Assembly (NCBI GenBank): GCA_964411125.1
Contig: CAYPJU010000092.1
Span: forward strand, 1-22,943
From: JBFIHF01 sp964411125
GTDB lineage: Bacteria > Myxococcota_A > Bradymonadia > Bradymonadales > Bradymonadaceae
Direction of reading: 5' to 3'
DNA length: 22,943 nucleotides
The position numbers and the translations under genes are program-made. This document shows positions 15,600 through 22,465 of the stretch, piece after piece. Position 1 is the first letter of the stretch. Each line of letters opens with the position of its first letter. The notes below the pieces were generated by a model. That model made no database searches. It was given only the letters and a program-made list of their open reading frames with translations, and was not told where the DNA came from.

Positions 15600-15608
15600 G
15601 GAGAACCG

Positions 15609-16442
15609 ATGGGCGACGCCAGAACATGCGACTGTGATCCGTACCTGCGGGGGCACCTGCGGACCAACCGACGTGTCGCCTACTACGAGCCTTGCACCGA
15701 GTGCCTCGACAACTGCCCGAGCTGCGGCGGTATCGGGTTCGTCTTCGAGAGCGACGAAGCGGGCTACGAGTTCTCGAAGCCCTGCCCGGACTGCGGCGCG
15801 AGCCGCCAGGCGCTCGACCGCTACAACCGCGCGAACATTCTGTCGGACTTTGCCACGGCGGATTTCGGGGACCTCGACACGTCGGACCGCGGCTCGAACC
15901 TCGGCCAGGTCACCGAGCGCGTGAAGCGGTGGGCGGCGGGCTTCGTTCCGGGGGCCAAGGGGTTCTGCCTGGTCGGCGGAGTCGGGACCGGCAAGACGCA
16001 CCTGCTCACCAGTGCCGTCCGTCGCGCCGTGCTCATCAAGGGAGCATCGGCGAAGTACGTCGACTTCTCGATCCTCCTCAACGACCTCAAGCAATCGTAC
16101 GACGAAGAAACCCCCACCACGCCGATCATCAAGCCCCTGGTCGAGACCGACCTGCTCGCGCTCGACGAGCTCGGCAAGGGCCGCAAGTCCGAGTGGGAGC
16201 TGACGATCGTCGACCAGCTCATCAACGAGCGGTACAGCCGCGGGATGACGACGATCTTCGCGACGAACTTCGACACCGAAGACGAGACGACCGGCAAAGG
16301 CCGCCGCGGCTTCAGCCACGACTCGCTCGCCGCCCAGATGCGCGAGCGCCTCGAGCTTCGCATCGGCGGACCACTCTTCTCGCGCGTATCGGCGATGGCG
16401 GACTGGATCCACGTCGACGCCGAGGACTGGCGCCGCAAGTAG
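15609..16442 (+). CDS. DnaC/IstB-like ATPase with Cys-rich N-terminus
   Basis: A 277-residue AAA+ ATP-binding protein of the DnaC/DnaA/IstB group. The ATG at 15609 follows GGAG at ideal distance; an upstream in-frame ATG at 15555 lacks a site. The N-terminal 62 residues hold eight Cys as CxC (7, 9), CxxC (29, 32), CxxC (36, 39) and CxxC (59, 62), a probable zinc-binding module. The ATPase part has Walker A GGVGTGKT (123-130), Walker B LLALDE (D186, E187), a sensor-1-like TTIFATN segment, and an Arg-rich end. DnaC-type proteins load replicative helicase onto DNA, so a helicase-loader role is likely. IstB of IS21 elements is similar, but no transposase gene is adjacent. The gene is convergent with the DnaJ-finger protein. 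Confidence 0.85.
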   Translation: MGDARTCDCDPYLRGHLRTNRRVAYYEPCTECLDNCPSCGGIGFVFESDEAGYEFSKPCPDCGASRQALDRYNRANILSDFATADFGDLDTSDRGSNLGQVTERVKRWAAGFVPGAKGFCLVGGVGTGKTHLLTSAVRRAVLIKGASAKYVDFSILLNDLKQSYDEETPTTPIIKPLVETDLLALDELGKGRKSEWELTIVDQLINERYSRGMTTIFATNFDTEDETTGKGRRGFSHDSLAAQMRERLELRIGGPLFSRVSAMADWIHVDAEDWRRK

Positions 16443-16486
16443 ACCTTTCCGGTTCGTCGTCGGGTTCAGACGAGGTCGCCGGTGGC

Positions 16487-16550
16487 CTAATAACTTTTTA
16501 CCAATGGCCCGAACGCAGACCTTTGTTAAAAATTGGCCCTGAAATTTAAA
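16487..16550. other. AT-rich island between convergent genes
   Basis: These 64 bases are about 64% A+T, in sharp contrast with the GC-rich surroundings. The island contains CTTTTTA and GTTAAAAATT tracts and TGGCCC twice as a direct repeat. It separates the stops of the DnaC-like gene (16442) and the DnaJ-finger gene (16572). No clear stem followed by a T-tract was found, so a standard terminator is not supported, though a transcription end zone is plausible. Confidence 0.45.
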
Positions 16551-16571
16551 TGGCGGGCGCGTCGGTGGCAC

Positions 16572-17423
16572 TCATTTCCCGACGCAGTCACATGCCTCGA
16601 TCCGCAGGGTGGTTCCACTGCCGTGACACGACGAGCACGGAGTTCGCCCGGCGCCTTTGCAGAACTGGCACTTCCTGATCCACTTCCGCCCTTTTCCTCC
16701 GCACATTCGGCACTTCCGCCACCCGCCCCTGCAGCTGCATGGCCTGGAATCTTCCAGACGCCCCGCGCCCCAGCATTTCCGGCACTCGGGGTCCGGCAGA
16801 TCGCCAGCCTCAGGCTGTGCTTCCTCCGAGCCCGGCTCGATTCGCAGGCCTTCATTCTCGCCGAAGTCGGGGTCGACCAGCTCGCCCAAAGGACCGAGAG
16901 GGTGACTGTCCGGATCCTCGCAAACCGCGAGGAGGCTCGGCGCGACCGCCCCAATCACCTCGATCGACTTCTCGGTCCATGTCATGACGTCGAACGGGTC
17001 GACGTACTTCTCGACGCTCTCGGATTCGGGGTCGGCGAGCCTGACGTAGCACTCTTCGACCGCCCCGAGCCGGTGTCCGAGAACGTCGGCGATCGAAGCG
17101 TCGAAGCCGCGGTCCGAGTAGCCGTATTGGAAGATGCCACCGTCGTGCCCGTGCTTCTTCGCGAAGTCGACGAAGATCTGCGCGTCCGGGCTGCCGATCG
17201 ACCTCGTTCGCTGTGCCGCGAAGAACTCCCTGCCCTCGCTGTCACCGACGATTTCGGGAGCACTTGGCGGACGGGTCATCCGTTCGATGACGCAGGCGAG
17301 GTGTCCTGCCGGATGCACGACGAGCCAACCGGTGATCCCGAGATCCTCGCACCAGTCGAAGAGTCGGGGTCGAAGTTCGGCCGCTCCGACCAGTATGTGA
17401 GCGCGAAGATTGCGGGTTCCCAT
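16572..17423 (-). CDS. Orphan protein with four DnaJ-type zinc-finger motifs
   Basis: A 283-residue protein if the ATG at 17423 is used. The frame stays open to a TTG at 17549 with another ATG at 17498, and no start has a strong ribosome-binding site, so the N-terminus is uncertain. Residues 1-200 match nothing I recognise. The C-terminal 70 residues hold four CxxCxGxG motifs: CRKCWGAG (214-221), CRMCGGKG (238-245), CQFCKGAG (252-259) and CSSCHGSG (263-270). There are also CSC (229-231) and CDC (278-280). Four such motifs are the hallmark of the DnaJ central domain, which binds two zinc ions and unfolded protein. There is no J-domain HPD motif, so it is not a DnaJ. The 215 bases between its start and the next gene show nothing clear. 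Confidence 0.75.
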   Translation of the reverse strand: MGTRNLRAHILVGAAELRPRLFDWCEDLGITGWLVVHPAGHLACVIERMTRPPSAPEIVGDSEGREFFAAQRTRSIGSPDAQIFVDFAKKHGHDGGIFQYGYSDRGFDASIADVLGHRLGAVEECYVRLADPESESVEKYVDPFDVMTWTEKSIEVIGAVAPSLLAVCEDPDSHPLGPLGELVDPDFGENEGLRIEPGSEEAQPEAGDLPDPECRKCWGAGRLEDSRPCSCRGGWRKCRMCGGKGRKWIRKCQFCKGAGRTPCSSCHGSGTTLRIEACDCVGK

Positions 17424-17638
17424 CGCAACACCATCCCAAGAAACGTACCGCGCAGGCGCGAGCCAACGGAAAGCCGAATGGTACGAGGCGACGACCATCG
17501 CGTCGACTGCTTTGCGGCGGGTCGACCCGGACGCTGACGGTCGTGGCAACCCGGAGTATCGTCGAGGAGGGCGGCAATGAGATCGTCGTTCCGCACCGGC
17601 ATCAACCGGTCAGAATCACTGTGGCCAGGTACCAGGCC

Positions 17639-18700
17639 CTACTTGTCGGTGAAAGCCGAGAACGTGATCTCGTCGCCGTCGAACCGGAAGGTCGTGGTGA
17701 AGTAGTCCGTGTCGAGCGTGATGTCTTCGCCGTCAGGAAGTTCGTTGTAGATACCCGGCTGTACCTCGGTGCCGGCGGACATGCTCAGGACCGTCGCAAC
17801 CGGGAAGCCCATGCCGTTGTCCTGGTGAACCTCACCGACGAAGAGAGTGGGCCGGTCGGTCATGGCGCGGCTGAACCCGAGGTTGCTGATGCGACCCACG
17901 GGACAGATGCCGCCGCCTCCAGAGACGACAACCCGGTCGCCGGTCGGCCCCTCGCACAGGTCGAGGTCCACCAAATCGTCGGGATTCGGGCCCGACATCG
18001 CGACCGACAGCGGGATCTCGAAGGGGACGATTTCCCCCCGCGGCATCATGTCGTCCATCCGCTCGCCGAAGGTGTCGCTCGGGTTCAGGAAGACCCCGGG
18101 AATCTGTGCCGAGCCCTCGCCGATGACGATCGAGAAGCCGAGGGGAGCGGGGAGGCCGCCCGAGGCGTCGCTCAATACGATGTCGACCGCGCGGTTGGTG
18201 CCCAGCGCGCCGACGCGTTTGTCTTCCAAGATCCCGAACGAAGCGCGAACGAAGCTGAGCGGAGACTCGTCGGGGAGGACGACCGAGCCAGTGCCGGGGT
18301 TCGTCTGCATCACGAGCATGCTGATCGGGTTCGCGGGGTCGGGGAGGCCCGTTTCGAACGAGCATGTTTCGGTGTCGGCATCGAAGACGAGGACCGCAGA
18401 GGCGACCGGATCGCCCGTCAGGTCCGCCATCAGGCCGTCGCAGACCTGCACGTCCACGTCGCCGTTGTTCGTCGCGCCGTTGTTCGACGCGCCGTTGTTC
18501 GACGCGCCGTTGTTCGTCGCGCCATTGTTCGACGCCCCGTTGTTCGACGCCCCGTTGTTCGACGCCCCGTTGTTCGACGCGCCGTTGTTCGACGCACCGT
18601 TGTTCGAGGCGCCGTTGTTCGACGCATCGCCATTGTTGGCGGAACCGCTGCACGCGGCGAGCAGAATGGACAAGCAGAGTACGACAGCATGCTTTGGCAC
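17639..18700 (-). CDS. Predicted lipoprotein with long NNG repeat linker
   Basis: A 353-residue lipoprotein of unknown function. A GTG at 18700 is preceded by GGGGAGG (18711-18705) and gives a standard signal peptide (MPKHAVVLCLSILLAAC) with lipobox LAAC and Cys17; an upstream in-frame ATG at 18724 is disfavoured. After SGS comes one ANNGD unit and eleven A(S/T)NNG pentapeptides (about 21-80), a flexible hydrophilic spacer. The 270-residue globular part is acidic with a few Cys and no recognised motif; its strand-rich look suggests a beta domain. The spacer would hold this domain away from the membrane (inference). It shares linker style with the lipoproteins at 155-1291 and 22466-22943. Upstream lies a 389-base non-coding region divergent from the vWA gene. 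Confidence 0.82.
   Translation of the reverse strand: MPKHAVVLCLSILLAACSGSANNGDASNNGASNNGASNNGASNNGASNNGASNNGASNNGATNNGASNNGASNNGATNNGDVDVQVCDGLMADLTGDPVASAVLVFDADTETCSFETGLPDPANPISMLVMQTNPGTGSVVLPDESPLSFVRASFGILEDKRVGALGTNRAVDIVLSDASGGLPAPLGFSIVIGEGSAQIPGVFLNPSDTFGERMDDMMPRGEIVPFEIPLSVAMSGPNPDDLVDLDLCEGPTGDRVVVSGGGGICPVGRISNLGFSRAMTDRPTLFVGEVHQDNGMGFPVATVLSMSAGTEVQPGIYNELPDGEDITLDTDYFTTTFRFDGDEITFSAFTDK
18462..18638 (-). repeat. 15-base tandem repeat encoding A(S/T)NNG units
   Basis: Eleven in-frame 15-base units plus a partial one encode A(S/T)NNG in the lipoprotein. The Asn-Asn codons are always AACAAC, while the Ala codon varies (GCG, GCA, GGC-flanked GCC) and Ser alternates with Thr at three units. 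One unit has an ATTG variant. The mixture of conserved and drifted bases indicates an old array under protein-level constraint, with some recent duplication of the three adjacent units that share GACGCCC. Confidence 0.85.
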
Positions 18701-19089
18701 GAGACCTCCCCAGATCGTTGACAATGACCATGTAAGCCGTAGCCGAATTCCTCATGAAGGAAAAGGGCTTAATGCCGTGGCTGGCCAATGTTCTCTCGGT
18801 GCGTCTTCCTTACGAGGCGTCCGCGACGAAAGGCAAAGGGGACACCAACCAACTGGCGATGCCGGGCCTATCGAGGCGTGCCTCGACAGCGGTCGTCTCG
18901 TTACGGTCGAGCTCGACGGTGGCGGTGACGGGCATGGCGGTGAAGGGGCCGGGGGGCTTTGTACGGCGGGCTTGGATACAGGGAGTCGAGTATTGTGCGG
19001 CTTTGGTTTATAATTTAGCAGAGGATTAACCTATTGATATTAATGGATAAAACCGTGAGCGTTCAGAGGAACTCAACCTCGGAGACCTG
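18701..19089. other. Divergent intergenic region with AT-rich end
   Basis: These 389 bases separate the minus-strand NNG lipoprotein from the plus-strand vWA gene. I see no convincing gene. The right end (about 19003-19053) is AT-rich and contains an exact TATAAT (19009-19014) about 75 bases before the vWA start, with no good -35 at the right distance. It also contains TATTGATATTAATGGATAAAA. A TTGACA at 18718-18723 has no matching -10. The ribosome-binding site GGAG (19081-19084) closes the region. Confidence 0.4.
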
Positions 19090-21462
19090 ATGGACCTGCG
19101 AAACTCTCTGCTGTCTATGGCGATCTTCCTCGCCTTCTTCGGACCTGGCTTCGATGCGTTCGCCACAGGGCTGGTGATCGTCGACGCCGACGCCGATCCG
19201 ATACGGCTCGCCACGCTGACGGACCTGTCGGTGAGCGTGACGCTCGACGACGACAGCGCCGACGTCGTGGAGACCCGAACGTACGCGGTCCAGCGCTATG
19301 AGGCCGAACGCGCCGTCCGGTTCGTGCGCACGATGAACGAGTCGGTGGACGTCGAGAGCTACCGGGTCTTCGTCGACGACCTTCCGGTCTCGGTCCGGCA
19401 TCTTCGCGGGGGAGAGGCGACGACCGCGCACACCGACCTGCTCACTGCGATGCGCGAGCCCGGGATGGCGCGAGGCTGGGGTCTGGACCTGTCCGAGACG
19501 GGCGCCATCTATCTCGGCGAAGATCCGTGGCGAACCGTCACGGTGCGTGTCGAGTACACCGCGAGTCTCGTCCCGTGGGATACGTTGCGGGCGGTCCGCT
19601 TGCCGATCGACTGGCAGGAGCACGCCGTGAACTCCGTGTCGGTCGATGTCGTGGCCGATGTCGAGGAGCCCCTCAAAGCGCTGTACTCGCCGTATCACGC
19701 GCTCCAGACCGTACGCACCGAGGGGGGCGCCGTCGCGAGCTACTCCGGTCGAGAAGTCTGCACCACCAACGACCTCGTCTTGATGCTGTCGACCGGAGAC
19801 GAAGACGTGCGGCTCGATCTCCTCCCCTTCCGGTACGGCGACGAAGAGGGTGGATTCTTCATGGCGCTCCTCACCCCCGGAGCCTCCTCCGAAACGATGC
19901 CGCGCGATCTCGTCTTCGTGATCGACACGTCGGGGAGCATGGAGGGTGAGAAGATGGAGCAGGCGCGCGACGCGCTGCACGGCGTGCTCGAGGGATTGTC
20001 GCCCAAGGATCGCTTCACGGTCGTCGAGTTCGACAGCAACGTGAAGGTCCTGTCGGGCGACGCGCAGCCGGCGAGCTCGGCCTTTCTGAGCCAGGCGGAC
20101 GAGTTCGTCGCCAACCTCGTCGCCGATGGCGCGACGAACCTCTCCGAAGCGCTCGAGACGGGGTTCGACGCGTTGCCGTTCGCCCAGGACCGGCCGCGAT
20201 ACGTCGTCGTGCTGACCGACGGGCAGCCGACCGAGGGGGCGACCGACACGGACGAGATCTTGGAGATCGTACGGTTGCGCAACGAAGTCGGCGCACGAGT
20301 CTTTGCGTTCGGCATCGGCAACGACGTCAACACGATCCTGCTCGACCGTCTCGCCCAGGACTCCTCGGGTGATGCCATCTACATCCGCCCCGGCGAATCG
20401 GTCGTCGGCCCGGTCCAGTCGTTCTTCGCGCAGATCGCTTCCGCCGCGCTGGTGGATCCGGTCTTCGATTCGAGTGATTTCGGGGGTTTCTCGCTGGTCT
20501 ACCCCGAGCGTCTGCCCGACCTCTACACGAACCAGACGGTCGCCGTGGTGGGACGCTACGACGCCGGCGGTCGTGGGGAGATCACGCTCTCCGGCACCCG
20601 CGGCTCGGACCGCACGACCACCCGGTACGACGTCGAGCTTCCCGAAACCTCCGACCGCAACGGACACGTCCCCCGTGTCTGGGCCACGCGACATGTCGGG
20701 ACGCTTCTGCACGAGATCAAACTCGGAAACGACGATCCGAATCTGCCGCTCGAAGCGACCGCCGTGGCGGCACGGTTCGGGGTGGTCACCGAGTTCACCA
20801 ACTTCGTCCTCGACGAAGACGGCAACGCCGTCATGACCTACACGAACGTCCCGCTCGACGCGACGGGGTCGGTCGCCGTCGACACTTCGGCGTCACTCGA
20901 CGGCTACCAGAACACCGGGAGCGCCGGGATGCGGTTCGACGAGTTCGTTCGGTACGCGGCCGACCGCACCCTCCCGACCGTCGACGGATGGTACCGAGAC
21001 ACCTCGCTCGCGGCGTCTCCTGCCTGGGTCGACGTACGTTTCGCGAGCCCCCTCTATTTCGAACTCCTCGCCTCCCAGTCGCGCTTCGGAATCGGCAAGC
21101 TGCTCGGGGTGGCTCGCGACGTCTCGTTCGATTGGCACGGCTCGGCCCTTCGCGTTTCCGATCCGTCGGAGGACCGCGAGGTCCCCGCCGAGGCCGCCGA
21201 CCTTCCGGCGGTGAAGGTCCCGGAGTCTACGCCGGCGAGCGTGGAGATCATGGCCGAGGATCGGGTTGCTCACGACGCGAACGATCGCGACACCGGGGGG
21301 ATCGACGAGCCCGGCACGTCGAGTCACGATGGCGACGGTACCGAAGACCCTTACGAGTCCGGCTCCTGTGCATCGGCGTCAGGCGCGGCGCAACCGTCGT
21401 GGTTGGTTCTCCTCCTGGCGCTGTTTGCGGCTTCGAGGCGCCGACGCAGCCGGTGCTCGTGA
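19090..21462 (+). CDS. Exported VIT-like/von Willebrand factor A protein with MYXO-CTERM-like tail
   Basis: A 790-residue secreted protein. The ATG at 19090 is preceded by GGAG and starts a Sec signal peptide (hydrophobic core 7-19, cleavage near AFA-T). Residues about 40-235 resemble the VIT domain of inter-alpha-trypsin inhibitor heavy chains, which usually precedes vWA. The vWA domain (about 272-450) has an intact metal-ion site: DTSGSM (279-284), the conserved Thr in DGATNL, and LTDGQPTEG with D377, so it should bind a ligand via Mg or Mn. A Thr/Asp/Ser-rich spacer follows. The last 33 residues (758-790) read Gly-Ser-Cys, a hydrophobic helix and an Arg-rich end, the tripartite form of MYXO-CTERM sorting signals that lead to cleavage and Cys lipidation for surface display. 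Partner molecules are unknown. Confidence 0.87.
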   Translation: MDLRNSLLSMAIFLAFFGPGFDAFATGLVIVDADADPIRLATLTDLSVSVTLDDDSADVVETRTYAVQRYEAERAVRFVRTMNESVDVESYRVFVDDLPVSVRHLRGGEATTAHTDLLTAMREPGMARGWGLDLSETGAIYLGEDPWRTVTVRVEYTASLVPWDTLRAVRLPIDWQEHAVNSVSVDVVADVEEPLKALYSPYHALQTVRTEGGAVASYSGREVCTTNDLVLMLSTGDEDVRLDLLPFRYGDEEGGFFMALLTPGASSETMPRDLVFVIDTSGSMEGEKMEQARDALHGVLEGLSPKDRFTVVEFDSNVKVLSGDAQPASSAFLSQADEFVANLVADGATNLSEALETGFDALPFAQDRPRYVVVLTDGQPTEGATDTDEILEIVRLRNEVGARVFAFGIGNDVNTILLDRLAQDSSGDAIYIRPGESVVGPVQSFFAQIASAALVDPVFDSSDFGGFSLVYPERLPDLYTNQTVAVVGRYDAGGRGEITLSGTRGSDRTTTRYDVELPETSDRNGHVPRVWATRHVGTLLHEIKLGNDDPNLPLEATAVAARFGVVTEFTNFVLDEDGNAVMTYTNVPLDATGSVAVDTSASLDGYQNTGSAGMRFDEFVRYAADRTLPTVDGWYRDTSLAASPAWVDVRFASPLYFELLASQSRFGIGKLLGVARDVSFDWHGSALRVSDPSEDREVPAEAADLPAVKVPESTPASVEIMAEDRVAHDANDRDTGGIDEPGTSSHDGDGTEDPYESGSCASASGAAQPSWLVLLLALFAASRRRRSRCS

Positions 21463-21505
21463 CAGGCGAACGCGATGCTCGTCGCGCCGATGAATTCGGC
21501 GAAAC

Positions 21506-21532
21506 TTGAACTGACTTCTCGAATCCTATAAT
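21506..21532 (+). promoter_or_regulatory. Sigma-70 promoter for YeeE/YedE pair
   Basis: TTGAAC (21506-21511) precedes a perfect TATAAT (21527-21532) with a 15-base spacer (16 if CTTGAA is used as the -35). Transcription would start near 21539, leaving a leader of about 30 bases with AGGAG (21557-21561) six bases before the ATG at 21568. A short inverted repeat GAAT-N6-ATTC (21521-21534) straddles the -10 and could be a repressor site, but this is too short to assert. Confidence 0.55.
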
Positions 21533-21567
21533 TCCTAGTGGGTAAGTATGGTTTGTAGGAGTAAGCC

Positions 21568-21993
21568 ATGGGAACCGAATTCACACCGCTGGCCGCCTCG
21601 ATAGGCGGCGTCCTCATTGGACTCGCCAGCGCGCTGCTGCTCGTCGCGAACGGGCGAATCGCGGGCATCACCGGAATTCTCGACGGCGCCGTCTTCTGGA
21701 GCGAAGGGAAGGACAGGGCCTGGCGTGGAGCCTTCCTCCTCGGCCTCCTCTTCGGCGCGCTCGGTTGGCTTTCGTTTCAGGGAGGAGCGGTCGACTTCGG
21801 TAGCGATCGCTCGATCTGGCTCGTCGTCGGAGCGGGACTTCTCGTCGGCTTCGGGACGAAGCTCGCCAATGGCTGCACCAGCGGCCACGGCGTGTGCGGA
21901 AACGCCCGCCTGTCGAAGCGCTCGCTCGTCGCGACCGTGACCTTCATGGCGGTGGGAGCGGCGACGGTCGCCGCGTTGGGAGGTGCGGCATGA
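21568..21993 (+). CDS. YeeE/YedE family transporter subunit, N-terminal half
   Basis: A 141-residue inner-membrane protein with about four hydrophobic helices. The signature NGCTSGHGVCG (101-111) with C103 and C110 is diagnostic of the YeeE/YedE (DUF395) family. In the single-chain thiosulfate transporter TsuA, conserved cysteines pass thiosulfate across the membrane. Here, as in the two-gene PmpA/PmpB-like form, the protein is half size and is completed by the next gene. The start has AGGAG six bases upstream and a good promoter. Its stop overlaps the next ATG as ATGA. Likely role: uptake of thiosulfate or another reduced sulfur compound; no sulfur-oxidation gene is visible nearby. Confidence 0.9.
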   Translation: MGTEFTPLAASIGGVLIGLASALLLVANGRIAGITGILDGAVFWSEGKDRAWRGAFLLGLLFGALGWLSFQGGAVDFGSDRSIWLVVGAGLLVGFGTKLANGCTSGHGVCGNARLSKRSLVATVTFMAVGAATVAALGGAA

Positions 21994-22451
21994 AAGCGAC
22001 CCTGACGAGCTTCGGCGCGGGAATTCTGTTCGGACTGGGGCTCTGCATTTCGGAAATGACGAACCCCGGGAAAGTCCTGGCGTTCTTGGACTTCGGAGGC
22101 GCATGGGACCCCAGCCTCGCCTTCGTGATGGCGGCCGCGGTCGGCATCAACATCGTCCTCTTCCGCGTCATCTTGCGCCGCGCCCGCCCTGTCGTAGCGG
22201 ACCGGTTCCACCTGCCGACCCAGACGGCGATCGACGCGCGACTCATCGGGGGCTCGGCCCTGTTCGGCCTCGGTTGGGGGCTCGCCGGGTTCTGCCCGGG
22301 CGCCGCGGTCGCCGCCGTGGCGATCGGCGTGCCCCACGCGCTCGCCTTCTGCGGCGCAATGCTGGGGGGTATGCTCTTGTTCCACGTGGTGTTCGAGCGA
22401 AGGGGCGAGGCGACGCCGCTCGCTGACCCTGCCCTGGCCGCGGCGGAGTAG
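21990..22451 (+). CDS. YeeE/YedE family transporter subunit, C-terminal half
   Basis: A 153-residue inner-membrane protein (DUF6691-like) that forms the second half of the split sulfur-compound transporter. The ATG at 21990 overlaps the preceding stop by 4 bases and has GGGAGG seven bases upstream. The open frame reaches further left, but that part is shadow. Family marks are SEMTNPGKVLAFLD near the N-terminus and GLGWGLAGFCPGAAV with C102; C19 and C121 are other membrane cysteines. Four hydrophobic helices are visible. The tight coupling suits equal production of the two halves. It is convergent with a lipoprotein gene only 14 bases away, which leaves little room for separate terminators. 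Confidence 0.9.
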   Translation: MKATLTSFGAGILFGLGLCISEMTNPGKVLAFLDFGGAWDPSLAFVMAAAVGINIVLFRVILRRARPVVADRFHLPTQTAIDARLIGGSALFGLGWGLAGFCPGAAVAAVAIGVPHALAFCGAMLGGMLLFHVVFERRGEATPLADPALAAAE

Positions 22452-22465
22452 AACCGCCCCCTCCG

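Noticed and set aside
15609..16442. IS21-type element based on IstB-like ATPase
   Set aside because: No IstA-type transposase gene or terminal inverted repeats lie next to it, and the Cys-rich N-terminus fits a DnaC-type protein better.
18462..18638. Tandem repeat considered as a CRISPR array
   Set aside because: Units are 15 bases with no spacers and encode an in-frame linker.
18718..18723. Exact TTGACA on the plus strand
   Set aside because: No acceptable -10 at 16-18 bases and no gene start at a sensible distance.
19063..20712. Minus-strand 549-residue frame
   Set aside because: Antisense to the vWA protein, with composition typical of shadow frames.
21521..21534. BigR/SqrR-type operator over the YeeE promoter
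   Set aside because: The site is GAAT-N6-ATTC, not the ATTC-N8-GAAT arrangement known for that regulator group; only a generic inverted repeat can be claimed.
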